Shown piece by piece: positions 52,610 through 61,303 of a stretch of 64,000 nt of DNA. The notes beneath the pieces were generated by a model, which was not told the origin of the DNA, ran no database searches, and worked only from the letters and a program-made list of their open reading frames with translations. The position numbers and the translations under genes were made by a program. Position 1 is the first letter of the stretch. Each line of letters opens with the position of its first letter. The stretch lies in the NCBI GenBank assembly GCA_002700365.1, contig PADB01000010.1, positions 668,504 through 732,503 on the forward strand. Direction: 5' to 3'. The stretch comes from Kordiimonas sp. (GTDB lineage: Bacteria; Pseudomonadota; Alphaproteobacteria; Sphingomonadales; Emcibacteraceae).

Positions 52610-53818
52610 ATGATGGCCACAGCCTATATATATGACGCCTTACGCAGTCCCCGCGGACGCGGTAAATCTGACGGTGCTTTACATAGCGTCACGCCCATCG
52701 ACCTACTGACGCAAACCTTTACCGCCGTAAAAGAACGCAATCACCTGCTTGAAGACTGTCTGGATGATGTTATCACTGGCTGCGTCACAGGCGTGGGGGA
52801 GCAGGGCGGAAATATGGGACGTTTTGCCGCCTTAAAAGCCGGGCTAGGGCAATCCGTTCCCGGTGTTCACATTAACCGTTTCTGCGCATCCGGCCTGGTC
52901 GCGGTAAACTATGCTGCCTGTCGTATCATTGCGGATATGGCTGATTTAATCATCGCGGCTGGCGTGGAATCCATGTCGCGGGTGCCCATGGGATATGACG
53001 GGGCGGCCGCCTTTTCCGACCCCGCTGTTGCCGGACCGCTGGGTTTCGTCCCCCAAGGCATCAGTGCCGACCTTATTGCCACGAAATACGGGTTTACCCG
53101 TGAACAATGTGATGCGCTGGCGGTAGAAAGTCAGAAGCGTGCGAAAGCCGCATGGGACGCTGGTTATTTTGAAAAATCCATTGTGCCTATAAAGGATCCC
53201 CTTAACCTGACCCTTCTGGATCACGATGAACATATGCGCCCTGACGTCACTTTAGACAGCCTTAGTGCGCTAAAGCCGTCTTTTGTTGAAATGGGCGCAT
53301 TGGGATTTGACAGTGTCGCTCTACAAAAATATCCAGACCTAGAATTTATCAACCATATTCACCACCCAGGCAATGCCAGCGGCATCGTCGACGGGGCCGC
53401 AGCCCTATTGATAGGAAACCGTGAAAGCGGCGACAAACTCGGCCTTACCCCGCGGGCGCGGATCACCAGTTTCGCCGATCATGGCTCCGAACCGACCATC
53501 ATGTTAACAGGGCCTGCGGAAGCCGCAAAAAAGGCATTGGCCCGTGCCAATATGACAAAAAATGACATTGATGTCTGGGAAGTGAACGAAGCCTTTTCAT
53601 CCGTTGTCCTGCGTTTCCTTCAGGAAATGGACATGGATGCAAGCCAGGTCAATGTCAACGGCGGCGCCATTGCCATGGGGCATCCTCTCGGGGCTACGGG
53701 GGCCATTATTCTGGGTACCGCACTGGATGAAATGGAACGATGCGGGGCATCAACTGCCCTTGCCACCCTTTGTGTTGCGGGTGGCATGGCCACCGCGACC
53801 ATTATTGAACGCGTCTAA
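52610..53818 (+). CDS. Acetyl-CoA acyltransferase (thiolase, FadA-like)
   Basis: A 402-residue thiolase. The nucleophilic Cys is in [15 protein letters not shown], the catalytic His in [18 protein letters not shown] and the second Cys in [14 protein letters not shown]. It splits 3-ketoacyl-CoA to acetyl-CoA and a shortened acyl-CoA, last step of each beta-oxidation round. Two ATG codons are adjacent at the start; AAAGA is the only purine run upstream. The gene sits between the acyl-CoA dehydrogenase (65 bp before) and the FadB-like gene (22 bp after), consistent with one operon. Confidence 0.94.
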   Translation: MMATAYIYDALRSPRGRGKSDGALHSVTPIDLLTQTFTAVKERNHLLEDCLDDVITGCVTGVGEQGGNMGRFAALKAGLGQSVPGVHINRFCASGLVAVNYAACRIIADMADLIIAAGVESMSRVPMGYDGAAAFSDPAVAGPLGFVPQGISADLIATKYGFTREQCDALAVESQKRAKAAWDAGYFEKSIVPIKDPLNLTLLDHDEHMRPDVTLDSLSALKPSFVEMGALGFDSVALQKYPDLEFINHIHHPGNASGIVDGAAALLIGNRESGDKLGLTPRARITSFADHGSEPTIMLTGPAEAAKKALARANMTKNDIDVWEVNEAFSSVVLRFLQEMDMDASQVNVNGGAIAMGHPLGATGAIILGTALDEMERCGASTALATLCVAGGMATATIIERV

Positions 53819-53840
53819 GACGGCGGGGAAAGGACACAAC

Positions 53841-56018
53841 ATGACAATGACGGCCCCTAAAACCCAAAACTGGCGTCAGGATATTGATGCAGACGGCCTG
53901 ATGACTCTTATTCTGGATATTCCCGGCAAATCCATGAACGTGCTGAACCAGCAGGCCCTGGATGAATTAGACCAAATTATTCAATTTATCACCACGGAAC
54001 AATCCGTCCGCGGGGTCGTCCTGACAGCCGAAAAAGAAAGCGGCTTTGCCGCCGGGGCGGATCTAAACATGCTGCTAACACTGGGCCAACTGCTGAAAAA
54101 CAGCACTATGGAGGACGTTTTTCAACATGCCTTTCGCATGAATAAAATGTTCCGCACGCTGGAAACATGCGGAAAGCCTGTAGCCTGCGCCCTGAACGGC
54201 CTGACATTGGGCGGTGGACTGGAAATGGCCCTGGCCTGTCACTACCGGGTTGTCGCCGATAACCCCAAAATAAAACTGGGGTTGCCAGAAGTTCAGTTAG
54301 GCCTCCTGCCCGGGGCGGGAGGAACGCAACGGCTACCGCGCATTATGGGCGTGCAGATGGCCCTGACCTATTTATTACAGGGCCGTAATATGTCTCCGCA
54401 GGAAGCCTTGGGTTTTGGCGTAATCCATAAAATAGCCCCGCGTGAAGATATTGTGCGTGTGGCGAAAGCATGGATTCTGGACGGCGGCAGTCCTATACAG
54501 CCGTGGGATCAGAAAAAATTTAAAATTCCCGGCGGACAAGGGGCCTTTGACCCCAAAATCGTGCAAACCTTTGCCGGGGCAACGGCCATGGTTTCCAAAG
54601 AAACCAAAGGTAACTACCCTGCAGCCACAGACATTCTCTCCTGTGTTTATGAAGGCCACCAATTACCTATGGATCAGGCCATCGCCCTGGAAAGCAAGTA
54701 CTTCGTCAAACAGATTGCCGGGCCGGTCGCGCAAAATATGATCCGGACCCTATTTGTGAATAAACAAAAGGCCGATAAACTGGCCCATCGCCCTGAAAAA
54801 ATCCCCGCCACCCCCTGTCAGAAGCTCGGCATACTCGGGGCCGGTATGATGGGAGCCGGTATTGCATATGTTGCAGCCCGGGCAGGGATCGATTGTATCC
54901 TGCTCGACCAAACCATTGAAGCGGCAGAAAAGGGCAAAGCGTATAGTGTAAATCTTCTGGACAAGGCCGTAGCGCGTAAAAAAACCACAACAGAGAAAGC
55001 GGATGCGCTGCTCGCGCGTATACACCCCACAACAGCATATGAAGACCTGGAAGGATGTGACCTCGTCATCGAAGCTGTATTTGAAGATATTGACATCAAA
55101 GCAAATGTAACCGCCAGGACAGAGGCCGTTATTTCGCAAAATGCGATCTTTGCCTCTAACACCTCAACACTACCGATCACCGGTTTGGCCCGGGCCAGCC
55201 AACGGCCGGATCAATTTATCGGTCTGCATTTTTTCTCCCCCGTTGATAAAATGCCCCTGGTGGAAATTATTATGGGTAAGCAAACCAGCCCGGTCGCCCT
55301 TGCCAAGGCCATGGATTTTGTAAAACAGCTGCGCAAAACACCTATTGTTGTCAATGACAGTCGCGGCTTCTACACCACCCGTGCCTTTATGACATACCCC
55401 CTGGAAGCCTTCACCATGCTCGCCGAAGGTATTAACCCCGCCCTCATTGAAAACTGTGGCCTCTATGCCGGTATGGCCGTAGGACCCTTTGCGGTTGCGG
55501 ATGAAGTGAGCCTGGAACTATGCCATCATATTCTGGAGGCAACCCGTAAAGAACTTGGGGAAGCCTACCGGCCGGGGCCTGTAGATGATGTCATAAACTG
55601 TCTCTATGTCACCCATGGCCGTAAGGGAAAGAAAAATAATAAAGGCTTTTATGAATACCCCGCGGATGGACACAAATATTTATGGCCTGATCTCAGCCAG
55701 CATTTCCCTTTGGCAGACCAACAGCCCACCGCTGATGAAGTTCGTAAACGCCTGCTGTATCGTCAGACCTTAGAGGTTATCCGCTGTCTCGAAGAAGATG
55801 TAGTGACGCGACCCGAAGATGCAGATATAGGGGCCATCTTGGGCTGGGGCTTTGCTCCCTGGACCGGCGGCCCCCTCAGCATGGCAGATAATATAGGACT
55901 GGACAGATTTGTCGCGGAATGTGACCGCATGACAGCACTTTACGGTCCTGCCTATTCCCCGACACAACGACTGCGCGACATGGCAAAAGCCGGACAAACC
56001 TATTATCCGACCCCCTAA
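53841..56018 (+). CDS. FadB/FadJ-like enoyl-CoA hydratase / 3-hydroxyacyl-CoA dehydrogenase
   Basis: A 725-residue bifunctional enzyme. Residues about 1-190 are a crotonase fold with CALNGLTLGGGLEMALACHYRV (oxyanion hole) and GLLPGAGGTQRLPR (catalytic Glu region). Residues about 330-520 form the NAD-binding domain (LGILGAGMMGAGIAYVAARAG; NTSTLPITGLA; IGLHFFSPVDKMPLVEII with catalytic His) and the rest is the double C-terminal dehydrogenase domain. It hydrates enoyl-CoA and oxidises the hydroxyacyl-CoA. GGGGAAAGG precedes the ATG at 53841; a longer reading overlaps the thiolase gene and is discarded. Confidence 0.95.
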   Translation: MTMTAPKTQNWRQDIDADGLMTLILDIPGKSMNVLNQQALDELDQIIQFITTEQSVRGVVLTAEKESGFAAGADLNMLLTLGQLLKNSTMEDVFQHAFRMNKMFRTLETCGKPVACALNGLTLGGGLEMALACHYRVVADNPKIKLGLPEVQLGLLPGAGGTQRLPRIMGVQMALTYLLQGRNMSPQEALGFGVIHKIAPREDIVRVAKAWILDGGSPIQPWDQKKFKIPGGQGAFDPKIVQTFAGATAMVSKETKGNYPAATDILSCVYEGHQLPMDQAIALESKYFVKQIAGPVAQNMIRTLFVNKQKADKLAHRPEKIPATPCQKLGILGAGMMGAGIAYVAARAGIDCILLDQTIEAAEKGKAYSVNLLDKAVARKKTTTEKADALLARIHPTTAYEDLEGCDLVIEAVFEDIDIKANVTARTEAVISQNAIFASNTSTLPITGLARASQRPDQFIGLHFFSPVDKMPLVEIIMGKQTSPVALAKAMDFVKQLRKTPIVVNDSRGFYTTRAFMTYPLEAFTMLAEGINPALIENCGLYAGMAVGPFAVADEVSLELCHHILEATRKELGEAYRPGPVDDVINCLYVTHGRKGKKNNKGFYEYPADGHKYLWPDLSQHFPLADQQPTADEVRKRLLYRQTLEVIRCLEEDVVTRPEDADIGAILGWGFAPWTGGPLSMADNIGLDRFVAECDRMTALYGPAYSPTQRLRDMAKAGQTYYPTP

Positions 56019-56131
56019 GGTTCGCATAGAAACACAGCGCAAGAGGGAGAAGCATATCTGCAGCAGTTTTTTAATAGATCACTGTTGTCCTGACAGCAGG
56101 CTGACTGTAAACTCCGCTATTGATAATAACA

Positions 56132-56740
56132 ATGAGTTTCAGGGCCATGATAATATCCAGATTTATGAGGTTATCCGCAACCGTCATCCTGTTTTGTAAC
56201 CTGACCACTGTCGCCTGGGCAGACTGGCAATTAAATGCGGAACGTTCACACCTGTCTTTCGGGTCGGTCAAGAAAAACACCGCTGGGGAAGTGCATCATT
56301 TCCAACAATTATCTGGCTATGTTATGGACAGCGGCCAGTTTTCTCTCACCATTCCACTCCAGAGCATTGAAACATGGGTCGATATTAGAAATGAACGCAT
56401 GCTGGAACATTTATTCCAGGCTAAAAACTTTCCCGCGGCCGACATCAACGGCAAAATTGACATATCGGATTTGCAAAACATGGCCCCTTTAGAACAACGC
56501 ATGATTGATGCGCGGCTTACGTTAAAACTAGCCGGTGTTGAGCGACAATTAGACACAGAACTCATTGTTTTACGGCTTTCTGCCACTGACGTTTTAATCC
56601 TGCCCCATGAAATGATTATGTTGGACGCGGAACAGTATGGGCTTGTCCCGGGCATTAATAAATTGGCCCAACTGGCGGGTCTGTCCAGCATCAGCACCGC
56701 TGTCCCCGTGAGCTTTTATTTGACTTTCACCCGGCAATAA
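56132..56740 (+). CDS. YceI-family periplasmic protein
   Basis: A protein of about 202 residues with a signal peptide ending near TTVAWA, followed by the YceI lipocalin-like barrel: WQLNAERSHLSFGSVKKN, GQFSLTIPLQSIETWVDIRNERMLEHLF (central strands), TLKLAGVERQLDTELIV. YceI proteins bind isoprenoids or other long hydrophobic molecules in the periplasm. The start is uncertain: ATG at 56132, 56147 and 56165 are all in frame before the signal peptide and none has a strong ribosome binding site. It lies 113 bp after the FadB-like gene and 53 bp before a DUF481 gene, so the last two may be co-expressed. Confidence 0.82.
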   Translation: MSFRAMIISRFMRLSATVILFCNLTTVAWADWQLNAERSHLSFGSVKKNTAGEVHHFQQLSGYVMDSGQFSLTIPLQSIETWVDIRNERMLEHLFQAKNFPAADINGKIDISDLQNMAPLEQRMIDARLTLKLAGVERQLDTELIVLRLSATDVLILPHEMIMLDAEQYGLVPGINKLAQLAGLSSISTAVPVSFYLTFTRQ

Positions 56741-56793
56741 GTCACACCAACCTCAATTTCGTATTTTCATCTGTGATATTAAGGATGCTCTGT

Positions 56794-57762
56794 ATGTCAC
56801 GCTTGCTTATGTCCGCTGTTGTATTGGCGGCAACCCTGACATTCTCCCATATTGCTTCTGCGCAGGAAGCACCTTCTTCTTCTCTTAATCCTGTATTAAA
56901 GGCATTGTTACAACAGGCCGCCTCCCAGGACGATGGGCAACATCTGGAGGCCATGGCAAAAATGGCCATCGCGGCCTATCCTGAGGCCAAAGCGGCCATT
57001 CTGGCCGAAATAGAGTTGCTCACCAGCGCAGAAGACACCGATGAAGAGCCTCCAGCCCAACCGGCCACATCCGTTGCGAAAGTAGAAAAAACGCCCCCCG
57101 CCGTTGCGCCTTCATTCTGGCGCTTTAAAAGCTGGGATGGTGAACTGGATGTCAACGCCAATTATACCAGCGGCAATACCGATGAAAAAAGTTTTGGCAC
57201 CGCTGTAAAGCTCATCAATAACCGTCTGGACTGGCATCACCGGATCACAGCCTTTTTTGATATCAGCGAAAAGGATGGTGATAAAATCAAAGAAAAATTC
57301 GGTATCGGGTACAAAGCGGATTATGATCTGAGCAAGCGGTCCTTCCTGTCCGGTGTCACCAGCTATGAAAATGACAACTTTGGCCCCTTCCGCGAACGAT
57401 TTATTTTATCGTCCGGTTATGGCTATCGCCTTCTGACCGCGGATGACCTCACCTGGGATGTACAGGCTGGCCCCAACATCATGTTCACCAAAGACAATGG
57501 TGGTGGCTACCAAAGTGATTATAACGCCCAGGCCTCCAGCCTATTGCATTGGCAAATTGCTGAAAAAACCCATTTTGACAATGAAGTAAATGTCTTTATT
57601 GGTGGCCGAAATGTGGTCGACACGGAAACAGCCCTGAAGGTGCAAATTAATGGGGCGCTCCACAGTAAGCTGTCTTTCGGATTTCTCTACGATGATGATG
57701 CCCCCGCGGGCCGCAAAAAAACAGACAGCATCACCCGTCTTGGTGTGGGATATAATTTCTAG
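56794..57762 (+). CDS. DUF481 outer-membrane beta-barrel protein
   Basis: A 322-residue protein with a signal peptide (MSRLLMSAVVLAATLTFSHIASA, in the N-terminal 23 residues), a linker rich in Ala, Glu and Pro (to about 105), and a DUF481 barrel (WDGELDVNANYTSGNTDEKSFG; FGIGYKADYDLSKRSFLSG; SGYGYRL). The chain ends in Tyr-Asn-Phe (GVGYNF), the terminal aromatic of outer-membrane barrels recognised by BamA. E. coli YdiY-like homologues are acid- or salt-induced; function is otherwise unknown. The ATG at 56794 follows AAGG; two codons upstream are less likely. Confidence 0.85.
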   Translation: MSRLLMSAVVLAATLTFSHIASAQEAPSSSLNPVLKALLQQAASQDDGQHLEAMAKMAIAAYPEAKAAILAEIELLTSAEDTDEEPPAQPATSVAKVEKTPPAVAPSFWRFKSWDGELDVNANYTSGNTDEKSFGTAVKLINNRLDWHHRITAFFDISEKDGDKIKEKFGIGYKADYDLSKRSFLSGVTSYENDNFGPFRERFILSSGYGYRLLTADDLTWDVQAGPNIMFTKDNGGGYQSDYNAQASSLLHWQIAEKTHFDNEVNVFIGGRNVVDTETALKVQINGALHSKLSFGFLYDDDAPAGRKKTDSITRLGVGYNF

Positions 57763-57883
57763 GAAACGGCGCAAAAAGGATCACCCAACACAGCTCGCCT
57801 CACACCTAAGAAGTCAGCCTCTCGTTCCTGATCTATTTTGCCACCTCTGCCCCACATGACCTACCCACACTACTGGCCCCGCC

Positions 57884-58306
57884 TTACTGGCCAATAACAT
57901 GCACAGCTAACTGCCGCCGATGGGGCCGCGTGCGGTGTTCAAACAGGTAAATCCCCTGCCAGGTGCCCAGCTGCAGGGCTCGGTTATAAACCGGCAGGGA
58001 AAGCTGGCTTTGTGTCAATGCCGCACGGATGTGGGCGGGCATATCATCAAGGCCTTCCATATCATGTCGATAGACCCCCGGAGACTGCGGCACCAAACGG
58101 CGGAAAAAGTCCTGCAGATCCGCCTGTACGTCCGGGTCGGCGTTTTCCTGTATCACCAAAGACGCAGATGTATGTTGCACCAATACCGTCATTAGTCCTT
58201 CGGCTATATCCTGCTGCCTTAACCAATCGACCAATGACGCCGTGACGTCATATAATCCTTCCCCATTGCTTTGAATCTCAATCAGTCCGCTTGCCTGTCG
58301 CATCAT
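57884..58306 (-). CDS. YjbQ/UPF0047 family protein
   Basis: A 140-residue single-domain protein of the YjbQ (UPF0047) family with the marks VLVQHTSASLVIQENADPDV, DMPAHIRAALTQSQLSLPV and LGTWQGIYLFEHR near the C-terminus. Some members show weak thiamine-phosphate synthase activity; the physiological role is not agreed. Two ATG codons stand at the start after TAGGGCG, with better spacing for the second (58303). The upstream AcuI-like gene ends 12 bp before it on the same strand, so they may be co-transcribed. Confidence 0.9.
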   Translation of the reverse strand: MMRQASGLIEIQSNGEGLYDVTASLVDWLRQQDIAEGLMTVLVQHTSASLVIQENADPDVQADLQDFFRRLVPQSPGVYRHDMEGLDDMPAHIRAALTQSQLSLPVYNRALQLGTWQGIYLFEHRTRPHRRQLAVHVIGQ

Positions 58307-58318
58307 CGCCCTAAACCA

Positions 58319-59314
58319 TTACCTTTTTACATCAATAATCACCCGGCCATGGGTACGCCCCGCGACGATATCTTCCGCCCATTTTTGTATTTCGGAAAGC
58401 GGTGCAACATGGCTTACCTGCCTGAGCTTCTCCATATTCAATTCCGCCTCCAAATGTGCCCAGGCCTGTTGCCTGCGTGATGCAGGGCACATCACAGAAT
58501 CCACCCCGATTAAGGTGACGCCGCGGATAATAAAAGGATAGACGCTTGACGGCAAATCGGCTCCTCCCGCCAAACCGCAGGCCGCAACAGCCCCCCCATA
58601 TTTTAACTGGGCAATAATATTTGCCAGCGCCGTACCTCCCACCACATCAATTGCCCCCGCCCACCGTTCTTCCTGCAATGGCCCCGTGGCGGTTGCCAAC
58701 GCCTCCCGGTCAATGACGTCAGCCACCCCCAATGATACCAGATCGTCCTGTAAGGCAGCACGCCCTGTAGAGGCCACAACACGATAACCCCTTTGCGCCA
58801 ATAACATAACGGCTACTGACCCAACACCGCCTCCGGCCCCGGTCACAAGGATATCACCGTCATCCGGTTGGACACCCTGATCCGCAAGCGCCATGACGCA
58901 CAACATGGCTGTAAGGCCTGCGGTGCCAATTGCCATTGTCTCTGACAATTCAAAGCCCGCCGGGACTGGCGTCAAGTAAGCCGCCGGTAATCGCTGCATT
59001 TGGCTATAACCACCCCAATATTTCTCTGACAAGCCCCACCCCGTTGCTAAAACCCGGTCCCCGGGGGCATAAGCCGGATCACGACTTTCCAGAACTGTTC
59101 CGGCTAAATCTATTCCCGGCACCATAGGAAAGAGGCGCACAATGGGGGCTTTTCCTGTCACGGCCAGGCCGTCTTTGTAATTCAGCGAAGAATAGGCCAC
59201 ATCCACTAATACATCTTCATCCGGCAAGGCCCCCAAACTTAACGTTTCCAGTGCTGCGGTGGTACTCTTGTCTTCCTGTCGGCGAATAACAACGGCTTTA
59301 AAGTCTTCTGGCAT
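58319..59314 (-). CDS. AcuI-like acrylyl-CoA reductase (YhdH/YhfP family)
   Basis: A 331-residue medium-chain reductase of the YhdH/YhfP group: VDVAYSSLNYKDGLAVTGK, LFPMVPGIDLAGTV, the NADPH loop VTGAGGGVGSVAVMLL and CGLAGGADLPSSVYPFIIRG are typical of AcuI, which reduces acryloyl-CoA to propionyl-CoA. In marine Alphaproteobacteria AcuI detoxifies acrylate and works in DMSP and 3-hydroxypropionate use. Methylmalonyl-CoA mutase in this window could take the product onward. AGGAGG stands before the chosen ATG, ruling out a reading 42 residues longer. Substrate is inferred by family. Confidence 0.85.
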   Translation of the reverse strand: MPEDFKAVVIRRQEDKSTTAALETLSLGALPDEDVLVDVAYSSLNYKDGLAVTGKAPIVRLFPMVPGIDLAGTVLESRDPAYAPGDRVLATGWGLSEKYWGGYSQMQRLPAAYLTPVPAGFELSETMAIGTAGLTAMLCVMALADQGVQPDDGDILVTGAGGGVGSVAVMLLAQRGYRVVASTGRAALQDDLVSLGVADVIDREALATATGPLQEERWAGAIDVVGGTALANIIAQLKYGGAVAACGLAGGADLPSSVYPFIIRGVTLIGVDSVMCPASRRQQAWAHLEAELNMEKLRQVSHVAPLSEIQKWAEDIVAGRTHGRVIIDVKR

Positions 59315-59485
59315 GTGATCCTCCTGTTGCATTGATGGGAAAAGAGGAAACAGATCGTCCTGCTGACGGGGCATGCCGCAGGCACGCCCATGCCCGCACC
59401 TTCTTCTCCCTCTACGCTTCACACCCTCATCTACAAACAAACGCCAATTTAATTGCGATTATAGACATCGTAAACACAGGGACCG

Positions 59486-60103
59486 TCAGGGTCGATTGCC
59501 CATTAGTCTATATCGCCCGGCGCAGAACCGCCACAGACGCATCAGCAATAATCCCGCCAGAATCATCCCGTAGAGGCTCAACTCCATGCGGTCCCCTTTT
59601 ACCATTAGAAAACCATGCACCGGCACCAAAATAGCCAACCCATAAATCATGCGATGCAAACGCCGCCACAGTCGCCCTAAGCGCCACATCATTGCCTGCG
59701 TTGATGTAATACTCAGGATCATCATAATCACAGCGGCTATAGCCCCAATGGAAATCGCCGGGCGCTTCAGGATATCTTTGGTGATCACCGCCATGTCCAG
59801 ACCATAATCCAGGATAAAATAATTCAACAAATGCAGCATGGCGTAAAAAGCCGCATATAGCCCGGCCATACGTCTGTAAGAAAGCGCACTCCGCCACCCC
59901 GCCCACGAAAGCGGTGATAAACATAACGTCACGATCAAGATACGAATGGCCCACAATCCCGTATATTGCGTTATAAATTTCTGCGGATTGGCCGTCAGCT
60001 CATGGGGCAGGAAACTGAACCAGTGATACATCTGCCATCCCAACCACAATGCCGGGGTGGCCAGCAACACAAAAGCGATCTTTTTAAACAATGCTTTATG
60101 CAT
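59486..60103 (-). CDS. msrQ: Heme-binding membrane subunit MsrQ
   Basis: A 205-residue membrane protein with about six helices of the YedZ/MsrQ ferric reductase-like family. Conserved His lie in YAMLHLLNYF, RLHRMIYGL and LVPVHGFLM and ligate b-type heme. MsrQ passes electrons from the quinone pool or flavin reductase to MsrP in the periplasm. Its ATG overlaps the msrP stop codon by one base (TAATG), as is usual for the pair. Confidence 0.94.
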   Translation of the reverse strand: MHKALFKKIAFVLLATPALWLGWQMYHWFSFLPHELTANPQKFITQYTGLWAIRILIVTLCLSPLSWAGWRSALSYRRMAGLYAAFYAMLHLLNYFILDYGLDMAVITKDILKRPAISIGAIAAVIMMILSITSTQAMMWRLGRLWRRLHRMIYGLAILVPVHGFLMVKGDRMELSLYGMILAGLLLMRLWRFCAGRYRLMGNRP

Positions 60104-61065
60104 TAAAAATATTTTCTCAGGTTCATGCCTGAATATAAAGACGCCACATCCTCTCCATAACCGTTAAACATCAATGTTGGACGGCGGAAAAATTCACCAA
60201 TGCGTCTCTCTTTCGCTTGGCTCCATCGTGGATGATCCACTTCCGGGTTTACATTGGCATAAAATCCATATTCCCTTGGGGCAGACTTTTGCCAGCTATT
60301 TAACGGACGACGCCGGGTAAAACTGATACGCACAATAGATTTAATGCTCTTAAAGCCGTATTTCCATGGCACCACCAACCGCACAGGGGCCCCATTTTGC
60401 GGGCGTAACTCTTTGCCATACATCCCGACGGCCAATAACGCCAACGGATGGCGCGCCTCATCCATGCGCAACCCTTCCACATAGGGCCAGTCCAACACAC
60501 TGCTGCGCTGTCCTGGCATCTGTTGCGGATCATAAAGAGTTTCAAAGCGAATATATTTCGCTTTTGTTGTGGGAACAACACGGTCAATCACGGCGGCCAA
60601 TGGTATTCCAATCCAGGGGATGACCATGGACCAGGCCTCCACACAGCGCAGTCTGTATATACGTTCTTCTAATTGTGTTCTGTCGATCAGGTCATCTATA
60701 TCATAACGGCCCGGGCGTACCACATCACCGTCGACCTCAATCGTCCAGGGTGTCGTCCGTAATTTCTGTGCCTTCTCCGCCGCATCGCCTTTATCCGTGC
60801 CGAATTCATAAAAATTAGTATAGGTGGTCGCGGCCTCATACCGGGTATGTTGCTCGCGGGTGCTATAGATATTGGGGGCCGGGTCATACGTTAATGATGT
60901 CTCAGGCTTGATTGCCGCGTCTTGCGCAACCGCAGGAAACGGCAAAAAGCTCATCATTCCCAAAGCCGCCCCCGCCTTCATAAAATCACGTCTGTTAAGA
61001 TACAGTTCTTCTGGCGTTACAGCATTTTCCGATAAATGCCATGGCCGGTTTCTGTTAATCAACAT
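60103..61065 (-). CDS. msrP: Periplasmic methionine sulfoxide reductase MsrP (molybdopterin)
   Basis: A 320-residue molybdoenzyme with a twin-arginine signal ([16 protein letters not shown], Arg25-Arg26) for export in folded form. The molybdenum-ligand Cys is in [15 protein letters not shown] (Cys141), followed by [18 protein letters not shown] and [16 protein letters not shown]. MsrP repairs oxidised methionine in periplasmic proteins, with electrons from MsrQ, encoded next with a one-base overlap. No Moco genes lie in the window. Divergent from the ABC-F gene across about 240 bp; I see no unambiguous ribosome binding site before the ATG beyond AAGGAGATAAGG. Confidence 0.95.
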   Translation of the reverse strand: MLINRNRPWHLSENAVTPEELYLNRRDFMKAGAALGMMSFLPFPAVAQDAAIKPETSLTYDPAPNIYSTREQHTRYEAATTYTNFYEFGTDKGDAAEKAQKLRTTPWTIEVDGDVVRPGRYDIDDLIDRTQLEERIYRLRCVEAWSMVIPWIGIPLAAVIDRVVPTTKAKYIRFETLYDPQQMPGQRSSVLDWPYVEGLRMDEARHPLALLAVGMYGKELRPQNGAPVRLVVPWKYGFKSIKSIVRISFTRRRPLNSWQKSAPREYGFYANVNPEVDHPRWSQAKERRIGEFFRRPTLMFNGYGEDVASLYSGMNLRKYF

Positions 61066-61303
61066 ATCGCCTTATCTCCTTACCCCCATTATCCTACCAG
61101 TAAGGATATAAGACGGCCATTAACGGCACATCACATTTTCGTTAACCGCAACAATGTGACCATCTGATTTCCGTCCACAATCTTCATCGTATATGACTTT
61201 CCATAACTTTTATCCCCTGCCGCACGTCAACCACTTGCCCCGTCAGGGCCGCTGCAGTAAAAACAGGCCACAGACTCCCGTTCATCACAGAGGATTTCAT
61301 CCC

